From Limonium bicolor (taxonomy: Eukaryota > Streptophyta > Magnoliopsida > Caryophyllales > Plumbaginaceae): DNA of 64,000 nucleotides. Each line of letters opens with the position of its first letter. Positions within the stretch are counted from its first letter, which is position 1. Of this stretch, positions 11,027 to 21,713 are shown in pieces. The notes beneath the pieces are model-generated. The model made no database searches, had not been told where the DNA came from, and was given only the letters and a program-made list of their open reading frames with translations. The DNA is taken from positions 278,668,039-278,732,038 of the forward strand of contig CM041776.1 of assembly GCA_023374045.1 (NCBI GenBank), in the 5' to 3' direction. Both the position numbers and the translations under genes were made by a program.

Positions 11027-11266
11027 TTATCTAAGGTCCCTATTAAAGTTTGGGAATCTCCTCCGTACTTCCTCTACAGGAAGTACACGCATCCTGGCTT
11101 GTCTTTGTAGCCTACGGTAACTTATAGCAAGACAGGTAACCTTCCTAACCACCACCACATGTACCCCTTCCCTCAAGATGAGGTATTCCACCAGATATAT
11201 ATTCAGGAAGTGGCTGACCACCACTTCCTCCACATAGTATAGGGCCATCCAAGCAGGGTTAGGAAT
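11027..11266 (-). CDS. LTR-internal conserved ORF, exon B (Tekay-1)
   Basis: A 240-nt open frame with stop (79 codons) inside the LTR R/U5 side, about 350 bases before the LTR end. It starts right after TTGCAG, a good plant 3' splice site, and also has an internal Met at MALYYVEEVVV. The C-terminal half is Arg-rich (RRLQRQARMR, EVRRRFPNFN). I do not recognise the family. The equivalent in Tekay-2 (55746-55985) has the same length with no indel. It has 19 base differences: 13 at codon position 3, 5 at position 1 and 1 at position 2; 13 are synonymous. Function is unknown; it could be a captured host exon or an element accessory protein. Confidence 0.5.
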   Translation of the reverse strand: MPNPAWMALYYVEEVVVSHFLNIYLVEYLILREGVHVVVVRKVTCLAISYRRLQRQARMRVLPVEEVRRRFPNFNRDLR

Positions 11267-11572
11267 CTGCAACCATGAAATTCATACATACAAGAAAAGG
11301 TTGCCGTTACAAATCAGTAAATTGAGTAACTCCCACTACAACCTGTAAAATATGTTTTATCTTTATAAAACTCATGCCCCAAGCAGCACAACAATAAATA
11401 ACACGTTCATAACAGGGCTAATACATGAAACCAAGGAAACACCTGAGTTACTTACTACACCTTAACGCACATAAACAAATATTCCAAGATATCATCAACC
11501 ACTCATAACAGCAAGTAAGGCAATGAGTTCCACAGTTCACTGTAGGTACGATTTCTTTCCACTTTTATACAC

Positions 11573-11662
11573 TTTCCACTGTCCTCGGGCAATCGGTCTT
11601 TCGACATAGAGTACTAACACTCTCGACCCCTCAGATAAGATAACCCACATCACCCCATGTCC
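11573..11662 (-). CDS. LTR-internal conserved ORF, candidate exon A (Tekay-1)
   Basis: Thirty codons between an in-frame TAA and a GTGTATA donor-like site, including SEGSRVLVLYVERPIARG. It ends in phase 0, so joining it to exon B keeps the frame. Tekay-2 (56233-56322) differs at only two bases here. The sequence between the exons is 306 nt in Tekay-1 and 247 nt in Tekay-2 because of indels, as expected for an intron. The start codon is unclear: Met in Tekay-1 is Arg in Tekay-2, so an upstream exon or another start is possible. Confidence 0.35.
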
Positions 11663-12854
11663 TTAAGTGTGCACACCCCCTATAGATCATCAGCCTATAG
11701 AGTAGATCATGATGGCGTAGCTCCAATACGTTGGTAGGAGCAGTAACAATAAACTCCAGTACAGTGTTAGGAGTAAATATTCCATAAACATGTCACCAAT
11801 TGGTTAGGCACTTCCTTGCCTCATTTATTACCTCAAGTTACCAAAATATAGATCATAGTATCATAATATGTCAGTACAACCAACCATAATATTTATTAAA
11901 CTGAAATATCACAATATCAGCATTTACAATTTATCACTGTAACAATTTATGCACAAATATTTAATTCATCCAAATAATACTACCCTTACTGTACAAACTA
12001 TAACAATGACGTTTACCGTTTTACAACCGATTCCTTTAGTCATTATCCTAGGAATTCAACCATCCCTTTCCTAACTCCACGCACACGTAATACATGCTAC
12101 TACCTCCTAGTTAAACAGCAACTAACGAGCTGGACAGAAACAATTCAAGTTCAAATACATATGCTAACTTACGACAATTGTATATTTCATTGTAAATCAA
12201 CATATTCTCCATCCATCAACTAAGACAAGTTATTTGTTTCAATTACTTATACTAACTTACGACAATTATATATATACTACTCTCGATCTCATCTGTCTAT
12301 TTCCTTTCCTGGCTGCTATCCCCGTTATCGATATGCATTTATAATACCCACACCCCGTGAACTTCCCCACTCAATCTCATCTATCTATTTTTTTTCCTAG
12401 CTGCTATCTCCGGTTATTGATATGCGTATGTATATATATAGGCACACAAACATACGAAACCTACAGTATTTTTTTCCGCAAATTCGTACATGGCGCAGGC
12501 GCCATACTGTAGCGTGGTGATGGCCACTTTGGTATTTTAACATCTTTTTTGTCATTTTGTGCTGGTGTGTAGTTTCAGGCACATGTTAATATACTATTGC
12601 AGATCAATAAAGAAAAAAAAAGAATAGATGGAACAACAGATGTACACGTGTGTACAGGAGGGAGATGTGAGGAGGAGAGAGAGAAATTTTTTTTTTCTAA
12701 ATGTCATAACTTATAAAATATAAGTGCAAAAATAAAACAAATTATACCATTGTTCATCATTTTTCGTGCTCTTCAAAATAAGACCAAACATGAATATGTT
12801 TTGATAAATTTTAAATTTTTTATTTTTTGTATGTACATATTTTTCAAGATTCAT

Positions 12855-13310
12855 TGTGAATCTTCAGTTTAAGAAAAGTGAATCAAAAGGTATTACAAAG
12901 TGAATCAAAAGTTGTTAAAAAGTGAATCAGATAGTTGCTTAAAAGTAAAAAAGATGTTTAATAAAGCGAACCTCATAAACAGAGATTGTTTGACTAGTGT
13001 GAATCAGAGTTTTTATAAAAGTGAATCAAAGGTTGTTAAAAAGTGAATCACAAGTTGTTACAAAGTGAATCAGAGTAATAAGAGTGAATCTCGTAAGCAT
13101 AGATTAAGAGGTTTATGAAATGTGAATCAGAGGTATTTATAAAGTGAATCATGCGTTTAAGCAAAGTGAATCAAATGTTTAAGAAAACTGATTCTCGTAA
13201 ATAGAGATTTGTTTTAACTAAAGTGAAGAAGAGGTTTAAGAAAAGTGAATCAAAAGTCTTTTAAAGGTGAATCAAAGGTTTAAGAAAAGTGAATATTTTA
13301 TTTAATACTA
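12855..13310 (+). repeat. GTGAATCA subterminal repeat array
   Basis: More than 15 copies of GTGAATCA spaced about 20-25 bases apart with AAAGGTTnTTAAAA-like spacers. A few inverted or weaker copies (GATTCACTTT, GATTCATTTT) lie near the other end at 13700-13780. Directional subterminal repeats facing each end often mark transposase-binding regions. Confidence 0.7.
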
Positions 13311-13341
13311 GTAAAAGTTAATCATACCACAAACTTATGCA

Positions 13342-13673
13342 AGGGTGGTTTTTAGGGTGTTTTGGGGGGGGGGGGGGTAGGGTAATCTTTTGGCATTAGT
13401 TCTACATTTTATATTGTCGTCACTACTCGACAGTTTTTTAGGGTTTGTGGTTTAGGGTTTAGGGTCGTTAGACCCTAAACCCTGCACTACAAACCATAAA
13501 AACGCCTTCGACGTTTTTAGCATTCCTAGGGTGGTTTTGAGGGTGTTTGGGGTAGGGTAATCTTTTTGGCATTAGTTCTACACTTTATATTGTCGTCACT
13601 GACTCGACACTTTTTTAGGATTTGTGATTTAGGCTACAAACCATAAAAATGTCTTCGACGTTTTTAACTTTAC
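13342..13673 (+). repeat. 186-bp tandem duplication
   Basis: Two copies starting AGGGTGGTTTT at 13342 and 13528, both holding TTGGCATTAGTTCTACA, TTATATTGTCGTCACT and CTTCGACGTTTTTA. The first copy carries a G run of about 14 and a telomere-like palindrome that the second lacks. Confidence 0.8.
13454..13483. repeat. Telomere-like perfect hairpin
   Basis: AGGGTTTAGGGTC, loop GTTA, GACCCTAAACCCT: perfect 13-bp arms made of plant telomere-type units. Only about two units per arm, so it is not an interstitial telomere array. Confidence 0.8.
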
Positions 13674-14820
13674 TATGGTGGTTTTTAGAGTGTTTGGTGT
13701 AAGATTCATTTTGTTAATGAATAAGGTTCATTTTATTATTAAAGAATTCATTTTGCTAATGAATAAGATTCACTTTAAAAATACCTAATATATACTCATT
13801 CTAAAATATAAAATTTTAAGTTTACCAAAATATATCCATGATGCATCTTGTTTTGAAGAACACGAAAAATGATGAACAATGGTATAAATTTTTATTTTTG
13901 CATTTATATTTATGAGTTATAATTTTGAAAAAAAATAATTTCTCTCTCTTCGTAGCTAACTCCCCAATGCATGCGGATGAAACCTACACTAGTCTTTTTT
14001 TTTTTTTTATTCTTTTTTTTCTCCCAATTGTGTTTGAAGAGGCAGCGTTCTTTTATTTCTTCAATTTCTTCCATTTCTTCCAACCACATCCTGCCACGTG
14101 GAGTGGTCGCCACACAGCACCGTGGCGCCTTCGCCACCCTCTCCGTTCCGTTTTTTTCTCTCTCCGAGTGTTTACAACGCCACTATGCGTTGTATCAAAG
14201 TCTGTTGTTGTGGCGGCTTGCCAGTCAGAACCATCAGCATGGTGCCCGTGATGAAATATCTAGAAAACCGACAGTACTAATAACCAAAAGAAAACGAGTG
14301 CTAGAAGTCATCTAGCTTGTTACTTTTTTTTGAATATATAGCAGACCACCTACGTACTTTAACTACATCCTCCTATGATAAGCTAAGCTACAAAATTAGA
14401 AAAGTCACACAACACATCAGCCTCACAATCAACTGTATACTAGCAACAACTCGGTACAGCTAGAAACCGATAATAAATTGGTACAGCAGGACCGATAACA
14501 TCAATCCATAGAGAACGAAGTCTTTTTTTTTTTAACATCTTGGTTGTACATGTGAGTTACCTGATTTCTTCTAGCCATTATTTGTTAAATTACTTGAGAC
14601 TAATGATCCTTCTTCCACCTTGTTGTTGGCGCAGGACAGCAGCTCCAGCAACTTCTATTTGCTCACGGTAGTTTCCAATCTCTTACAGTAATCCTTGTAA
14701 TTTTCAATAGCTTGCTGTTCACTTACTACTACTACTAGGTGGGTACGTGAGTGAAAAGGACAGGGAGAAACTCCAACTGAAGAAAAATAAACCAGCGACA
14801 GCAAGGCAACCTATTACTAC

Positions 14821-15407
14821 TAGGGGTGTTCATAACCGGTTAACCGGCTTTTCGGTTAACTGGAAATCGGTTAACCGGATTGTCGGTTAGTCAAATTTAA
14901 TAATCGTAACCGGTTCATTTAGAAGTGGTTAACCGGGACCGGTTAACCGTTGGTTTCGGTGCGGTTTTACCGGTTTAACGGTTAACCGAAATGATGTAAA
15001 TTTAGTGTTTTTTTCTTATAATTAGTAAACAATATGCGGTTTTTCCGATTTTGGTGCGATATTAAACCGGTTAACCGCCGATTTTGATAAGATTTTATTG
15101 ATTTTGGTATAATTCTAACCATTAACAATATAATTGTACATTTATTTTTGGTAAATCTAATGATTAACCATATAGTTTTATACTTATACTCAAAAAAATT
15201 AAAATAATTAAAAAATAAAATGCTTAAACGGTTTTTTCGGTTAACCGGATTCGTCAAAATCAATAACCGGAACCGGAACCGGAACCGGGAAACTAAACGG
15301 TTTCAGTTAACCGAACCGACAAATGACTTCGGTTAACCGGGTTTCCGGTTTCGGTTTCACCGGTTCCGATTCGGTTTGGCGGTTCCGATTTTCTATGAAC
15401 ACCCCTA
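14821..15407. mobile_element. hAT-type MITE, 587 bp
   Basis: Terminal inverted repeats TAGGGGTGTTCATA at both ends, flanked by a perfect 8-bp target duplication ATTACTAC (14813-14820 and 15408-15415). The empty site is visible in the 3' LTR near 4611-4625. The interior is rich in AACCGG/GGTTAACC motifs and has no transposase. An 8-bp duplication with TAGGGGTG ends is diagnostic of hAT. It inserted after the two LTRs of Tekay-1 were made. Confidence 0.93.
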
Positions 15408-16414
15408 ATTACTACTACTAGTTGCTGTTTGTGTTCGTTTCTTTCTTTTTCTTCTACTGCTTCTAGGTGGGTCGGCACATATACTGAAGGAGTGGGGTAG
15501 AATTCATTTCAGCAAAAAGAGTTATCCACGTGATTAACCCCAAACAATGACACCTAACTAAATATGTGCTAACTTCTCATTGGTTTTCCTTGTAGGCTTG
15601 ATCTAATCATGCCACCGATATCTCTTGGCTAATGAAGCCATCGGCTGCACCATGGGCTTAACTAAATAAAAATAAGTTGGTTGTGATAAGTATGACAAGG
15701 TAATTATTTTTTTAAAAAAGCAACTGATTGTTCTAGCTAAACAATCGCTTATGCAATTAGCTACTGCATATGTGAATCAATCGGCTGTGGTGTTTACATT
15801 GGACAAAACGTAAACTGTTGCAACAATAATTTGTAACTGGTAACAACAGTATAGGTACATTAATTGTATATATACTATCTTCTTATATTAGGAAGAGTAG
15901 TTGCAACAAGGAAATAAGCTAGACCAAACTATTAGACACTAAATAAATTATTGGTGATGGCTAAAAATATTTAGCCAAGTAGTATGTAACATTTAACATG
16001 GCTGTAAAACTATTGTTAACGGTAAAATAGTTACTATACCGGGCTTGTTGTTACTAGAAACAAGGCTATTTAATAATGAGGAAAGATCTAATTGTCTATA
16101 CCAATGTATTGGTATTGACGACAGGAAATTAAACTAGCCAACTATGTACATGTACAACCGGTAGTTACCGTTTTACAACCGGTAATGCAAACTTAACATG
16201 CCATTGTTACAATGACACATTTGACATGAACTTACCGACTACATTATATGGTTCACAATAATTAGCTTATATTTCTAACATTCTAGCTAATATCTAAGAT
16301 TTTATTACGAATAAAGAAAATAACACAAACCCAGTTATTCTTTTACAACTACAAGCGCATGTAACACGAACAATGAATGTATATTTTGTAACTATGACTT
16401 TCTAGGGTGTTTCA

Positions 16415-17349
16415 GTATTCTTCAATTGGATCGTTGCATTCCAATAAATGATAATTGGCGTATACAAACCGCGTTAACCAACCTCACACTAGCTTGCTTA
16501 TACTACATGTTTAAGGTATATCCTTATTCCTTAGTAAGCAATAATCCACCCATAGTCACGATCCTAGCAATTGAAAACCATGAGTCCGCATGTAATGATC
16601 TTATGTTATATTATTTCACTTGATGTAACTAATGACGTCAAAGGTGTGATCTTCTTCTTTTCTCTTCTTGCAAGAAAATTAGGTCTTTTTTCTTTTTTGG
16701 GCGGCCACCAAAAGTGGCGAGACAATGTGCTATTGGCCTGCTACCTTTTTCTAGACAGAAAATGGGCAACCCACCCATGCGGGGGCAGTTGACAATAGGT
16801 CGGTCACCTCACGAGGAAACGGACCCAGGAGCAATGCTTGGTGGAATAAGTGGCCGACCGACCCATATGGGGTAGTCCCATGGATTGGTCGGATGTCGAG
16901 AGTTTGAGGCAGCCACAACTAGTCCATATTGTTCGATCTTGTGAGCTGGTCACCATTTAAGAGTTGGGGGCAGCCACGACAGACCCGTGAGGGTTGATCT
17001 TCTTTCGAGAGTCATGACAAGACCAAGCTATCCATTTGAGGGTAGTTGCCTAGGTAGGTCGGGTGTCAAAATATATTCTCAAAGTTTATTGACCCACGTG
17101 ACAAAACTCCACATCATAGTCAACTAATTCACGTGGGGCCGTCGTGACCTCAAACTCTTCATTCTTGCCTTCAACCTTCCCAAAGCCTTCATTTGCCTTG
17201 ACACTTATTTCAAGGATCAATGGTTTACCAAAATCTCTCTTTATAAGCTCTATTGATGATCTTTTGAGCTTTTTCTTAAACAAATACCAAAGATATAGGA
17301 TATAGGGTTACACTAACTTAGTTAAAGCCTTTAAAAAGTGGGAAATTGG
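16415..17349. other. Unassigned sequence between Tekay-1 and Athila
   Basis: No gene recognised. 16680-17060 has loosely repeated phrases (GAGAGTTTGAGGCAGCCAC and AAGAGTTGGGGGCAGCCAC; GGTCGG-rich). A 65-codon minus-strand frame at 17086-17283 resembles nothing I know. Confidence 0.4.
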
Positions 17350-17672
17350 ATATAAATAAAGCAAAATATAAATATAAATCCATCACATATTTTCCCTACT
17401 TATCAACTCCGCTACACATATTTTTTATACTGTCCTCAAGTAAAGTTTAAGAATCAAACTACACAACAACACTTAAAGCAAGCAAGTGCTTTAATGAATT
17501 TTGGATAAAAATGAACAAAAACCGGAAAAAGCTTGTGAGGAATGCAAACTATCACTTATCATATCGAAATGTGTGTGCTTAGGAACAATAAAGAAATATA
17601 GAATTTGAGGTATGATCTGAGGTACTTACCTTGAAGCATGAGATAGCTTGAACAACTTTTACTATTGCCAAC
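17350..17672 (-). repeat. Relic of an older Athila-type LTR/internal junction
   Basis: TTATCAACTCCGCTACACAT, followed shortly by TGTCCTCAAGTAAAG, parallels the LTR/polypurine junction of the neighbouring Athila at 19165-19205 (TTATCA, then CCTCCTCACACTTAA and TGTCCTCAAGCAAAG). It is degenerate. The complete Athila LTR starts directly after it, suggesting Athila in Athila. Confidence 0.4.
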
Positions 17673-19168
17673 TGCAAACAGGGAAAATGATATACTAAAA
17701 ACTAAATTAAACCTAGAAACTAAACATCAAGTCTTGTCGGGTTGCAAAAGTCCCGGTCGCATAGTATAGCTAACAGAAGCAACCGGGCATCAATCTACAG
17801 GACTTGAAGAAATAAGCCTAATCCTAAGAAAAACAGGAAATTTGGGTTGTGAATTGTTTTGTAACTGAATTGAGTAAACGTAAATCAAAAAAACTAAATG
17901 AACGATTAATGAAAGTAAATTGATGAGTTCAGTAAAATGAATGGTACTCCAGGTTCGGTTGTTCTTTACTGGATAAATCTACCCAATTCTACAGTTAATT
18001 ATGAGAAGGGCCCTTTTTACTCTTTCAATGCTAAATCCTAGTTCATTGAAGAGCTCACTATCACAACATGTCAACTCTAATCTAGAAGCTGGCAAAACAC
18101 ATATAGGCGGAATACGTGCGAAGAACTATTAGCATTTGCAGGAAAATTATCTATCCGACTAATCTTTCTACAAATCTCCAGATTAATTTGAACTTCCCGT
18201 TAATCACCTTATCTGATCAAACAGGATTCGCAAAACAACTCTATAAATGCGCAAATTTAAAAGAGAAGATGAATGTTTAGCATTAACCTAGAAACAATCC
18301 GATACAATCTCATAACCAAATTACAGAAATTCTAACTATCTTGTATCCATTGCGAACAACCCTTCCCCAGAGTTATCCCTACTAGCCAGACATATCAAAT
18401 AATCGAATGAATACAGTCAAAGAGAATTCTCAGGAAAGAAAAACTCCCAATTGAGTAATTATCCAGACTCGGGGATTTGCTGACGCAAGGGTGAAGACGA
18501 TGGATGACTCCTCTCTGGTGGCTCCTCAACGATGACGATGATGTGCTTGATGAATGTGGACGAAAGTGAAGCTGATGTGCTGATGGAGTGGATGAGTGGA
18601 AAGAGCGTGTTTACCAGCGTGAGAGTGTCGTGATGTAATGATTTGTAATGTGATAATTCCTCTCCTCTGATTAGGTCACTTATATGCATTTCTTCCATTT
18701 TTCCTTCAAAACGACCTTGCTGGGGATTAGTCGCGTCCGAACATTGGTCCGACCTTCAATGTTCGGACATGCGGCGTATAGCAGAGTTTCGACTTTTTCT
18801 CGTTGCGAGTCTTAGCAGTGTCGAACTTCGAAGTTCGGACTGAAGTTCGGACCATCATCAGGCACAGCACTCGAACTCTCGACTTGTGTCCGAGCTTGGA
18901 TGTTCAGACACAAGCTCGGACATACCTTCAAAACCTTCTAAATTCTTCGTTCTGACTCCAATTTGATCCCCGTTTGTTGCGTCATCACCCTCGTGAGTTA
19001 ATCTACTGTTTTCTTGGCCTTTCTCTGCATTTAACATACAAAACGGTATCAAGTCTTAACAAACAACAAACCAAAGGAAAACGTAAGATAAGTGTGGAAT
19101 ATTATCAATGCGCGTATGAAAATTAAGCATTAAAGACCACTAAAACCATTCATATTTGACACTTATCA
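17673..19168 (-). repeat. Athila 3' LTR, about 1.5 kb
   Basis: Plus-strand start TGCAAACAGGGAAAATG matches 25145 (TGCAAACAGGAAAAATG), and the match runs on to the gap. On the minus strand it begins TGATAAGTGTC at 19168, directly after a purine-rich tract. Confidence 0.88.
18735..18922. repeat. Cluster of GTTCGGAC hairpins in the Athila LTR
   Basis: Three inverted repeats in under 200 bases: GTCCGAACATTG/CAATGTTCGGAC (12-bp arms), the 16-bp palindrome CGAACTTCGAAGTTCG at 18822-18837, and TGTCCGAGCTTG/CAAGCTCGGACA (18887-18898 with 18911-18922). Confidence 0.75.
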
Positions 19169-19184
19169 AACCTCCTCACACTTA
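19169..19184 (-). promoter_or_regulatory. Athila polypurine tract
   Basis: The minus strand reads TAAGTGTGAGGAGGTT directly before the LTR start. Further copies of GTGTGAGGA occur in the following non-coding region (near 20055, 20255 and 20290). Confidence 0.7.
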
Positions 19185-20565
19185 ACCTTTGCTTGTCCTC
19201 AAGCAAAGCAGGAGTAAGATTTCTCAAAAATGCCTTAGTACCAAACCTTGGGATTGCACAAAATAAAAGGGAGTTAAGCCATAATAACAACCCAAGCATC
19301 GATCTGCTCCTGAATGCATGTCTCTTAAACAATGAAGCAAACTTTTAAAACAAAAAATTATGAAGAAGTCAGATCACAAAGTCAAAACATAGAGTAACTC
19401 AGAACCTTCGAACCGTTTCTCTTCTCAAACCCGTGGATGACAAGGGGTGTGAAGTACTGCCATATTCCGCAGTACCTTTCGACACCACGTACTCATGATC
19501 TAATTAAAGGATTTGCAATAGACATAAAACTTTAAAGAGCCTCTTTTTTTTTCCTTGCATATATATCAAATTGTTCGCACAATTAATTCATCCCCCAGAC
19601 TTTCTCTCCATCCTTGTAACGGTGTTGGGTCTTTTATCCCAGATCAGACGATCTTAGGTAAATGGGTGATGAAGCACCCCCAAGGACTTAATAATCGGAT
19701 GGAAGAGGCCTGTTTTGGTTCAGAAAATAACTTAGATCAGAGGAGTACCTTGCCTTTATCCTTCATTCCGACATTCTCATCATTCCCAGGTTCCAGGTTA
19801 AACCAGTTCTGACTCCATAACTAACTTGTCCACAGACATTTAAGAAAATTCAATCGTTTCTAAAATATGAGAACACAGCTTGAGCAAAACAATCCTTAAA
19901 GTCATCACCGAACTCGACTCCACAACGAAAATTCACCCAAGTGTTCAACACATAGAAACACTCCAAGGAACTTACCCCCATATAGCCCAAGACCAATCAA
20001 AAATTAATGCGGGATGAATAAATGGCTGACACATTCAGAAAGATCTCCCCTTCCTCACACTTAACGAGGAGCAATGTCCTCATTGTTCAGAAATTAACAC
20101 AAGAAAAAGATCTTACTAAATGTGTCAGACTCACAAGGTGGAAGTGAAGATTTACAGAGTTATATATGTTAAAGCACAGGCCGAACACAAACAAAGAAGA
20201 AAGGAAACTGAAAACTCCCCTGATTTCTTTTGTGACTGATTGAGGAAGAGGTTCTTCCTCACACTTATTGTCCTGCTAGGGGAAAATGTTTCCTCACACT
20301 TGCTTTCAAGAAAGTGTCCAGCATGGAATCATCACGGTAAAGCATACTTGCACAAAAACAGCAAACAAAACAGAGGATGCTGGAAGCATCACATTAGTAG
20401 CGATTAGTACTTGGAGTTCAAAAGAAAAACATAACGAAAATCGAAATAAAGAAAAATACAACTCAAATAAACTAAGAAGAACTAAGTCTAAAACAACTGA
20501 AAGTAAAACCACAAAGAAGTCCAGAGATGGCTTCCAAACAAAAATAACATCATCCAATAACATCA
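19185..20565 (-). other. Athila 3' non-coding region
   Basis: No coding pattern. Several repeats of the polypurine-like CCTCACACTTA phrase (plus strand) are present, as is common between the last ORF and the 3' LTR in Athila elements. Confidence 0.6.
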
Positions 20566-21713
20566 TCACTGTGGGGGCGGGTAGTACGCCTGCCACTGCT
20601 GAAACTGAGAAAGTAGAGCCTCATAGTCGTCCTGAGAGCGGCGTGCCTGCTGCTGTAGGGTCTCGATCTCCGCCTGATAGCGACGATCCATCTCCATGAA
20701 GCGGGACTCTAGCTGATCAAATTCATAGCGAGTGACATACTCGCTCCCAGGGGCCGGCAGTGCAGCAAATTCCTCTTCCTCCTCAGCTGCAGCAGTAGGA
20801 GCTGCTCTGATGGACCTCACCCGCATCTCGCTGGTGCTTCTGTGGCCTTGGGGCAGCCTTCTCCTCCAGGCCGCCCGTCAAACTCGAACCACATCTTCTT
20901 CAGGTGCCAAGTCATAGGCGACCGTGTAGCATGCAGCCCCTCAGATGGGATGGTAACCCCCTGCCTCCGAAGTATCTGGCAGATCATGACCGGATAACCT
21001 AGCTTGTGTCGGTCCTTGTGCTCCATAATGTACTGCAAATGCAAGAAGATTACCCACGGCAAGTAAGTAACCTCAGCAGCCCCAACAAACGTCGGATTCA
21101 GCACTGCCTGGAGAAGAAGGAAATCGGTGTGGTTCAGGTCTGAGCTCTGCCTTGGAAGAACATTCGCAGCCAGCAGTGCGAAGAGGACTCTCTCTTGAGG
21201 TTCCTGAAGCAGATCAGCAGGGACGACCTGCTTTGATGGGTCATCTCCTCTGCGTCGCCGCGGCCCTAGAACCATGAGTTGGGTGTAGTGGTTTAGGGCT
21301 GCTGCCTTGAAGTCAAGCGGGTTAAGGTTTTCAGGATGGTCGGGGGCTGGATAAGGAAGATCTAAATAGCGAGCAATCTCCATCGTGGAGATTGTCACTT
21401 TGTCACCGTCAACAATAGATTTGATCTGTCCATCCTGGTAGATCGCATTCGCATAGAACATGTGCACCACTCTTTCGGAGTACGGGCCCCCCATATCCAG
21501 GATTTTACCCCAACCAAACTGATCCAGTACTACTCTCAGGCCCAGCTAACGCTCCAGCTCAGGCACCACACCACGTTCAGCAATGATGTCCATACTCTTG
21601 GCGAACCATTCTCTGGCCGCGTCGTCCCTAAAATCATCTTGCTGAGCTCGACGACTTGAACTTGCACCGGATCTCCCAGCCCTCTTAGAACGGCCAGTAA
21701 TTCTGCTCAACAT
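20566..21713 (-). pseudogene. Athila ORF2, putative plant transposon protein (Transposase_32-like)
   Basis: The frame starts with ATG at 21711-21713, directly after TTGAGCAG, an acceptor-like site. An in-frame TAG (21546-21548) follows PELER, and the frame resumes at LGLRVVLDQFGW. The domain core VHMFYANAIY, DGDKVTISTMEIARYLDLP and the later FALLAANVLPRQ match the plant-specific family often named 'putative plant transposon protein', carried after pol in Athila-type elements (env-like position). A frameshift near 20820 separates a last segment (RSIRAAPTAAAEEEEEF, then a Gln-rich coiled-coil-like RRYQAEIETLQQQARR). The molecular function of this family is unknown. Confidence 0.75.

Larger units (their letters stand above)
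12674..13951. mobile_element. Long-TIR non-autonomous DNA element (MULE-like?)
   Basis: An inverted repeat of roughly 150 bp at each end of 12674-13951. From the ends inward both read GAGAGAGAAATT, then a T-rich run, then AAATGCAAAAATAAAA-like sequence and ACCATTGTTCATCATTTTTC. It lies in the Tekay-1 5' LTR and is missing from the Tekay-2 LTR. Long TIRs and no visible transposase suggest a Mutator-like MITE, but I found no convincing 9-bp target duplication, so superfamily and exact ends are open. Confidence 0.6.
4353..16414 (-). mobile_element. Tekay-like chromovirus (Ty3/gypsy), Tekay-1
   Basis: A minus-strand gypsy element: 5' LTR 10678-16414, primer site, gag, protease, RT, RNase H, integrase, chromodomain, polypurine tract, then the 3' LTR 4353-5637, interrupted by copia-1 at its left end. 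Protease-RT-RNaseH-integrase-chromodomain order, kilobase-scale LTRs and LTR ends TGTAACACCC (plus strand) fit the Del/Tekay branch. The coding region has at least four nonsense changes (10097-10099, 8210-8212, 7889-7891, 7558-7560) and several frameshifts, judged against Tekay-2. The base after the right LTR starts GTATT; its target-duplication partner is off the window. Confidence 0.93.
10678..16414 (-). repeat. Tekay-1 5' LTR, 5.7 kb with two insertions
   Basis: Plus-strand ends are TGTAACACCC at 10678 and GGGTGTTTCA at 16414. Without the long-TIR element (about 1.28 kb) and the hAT MITE (587 bp), its length is close to the 3.75-kb LTR of Tekay-2, which shares both ends and most of 10678-12050 and 14520-16414. 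The central part (about 12300-14500) differs strongly between the copies. Confidence 0.92.

Noticed and set aside
13440..13490. Interstitial telomere array
   Set aside because: Only about two telomere-type units per arm, arranged as a hairpin inside a transposon.
13925..14315. Overlapping frames of 108 and 114 codons
   Set aside because: They read through T-rich low-complexity LTR sequence, in several frames at once, with no recognisable domain.
20286..20699. 137-codon plus-strand frame
   Set aside because: Lies opposite the Athila non-coding region and ORF2 end; antisense shadow.
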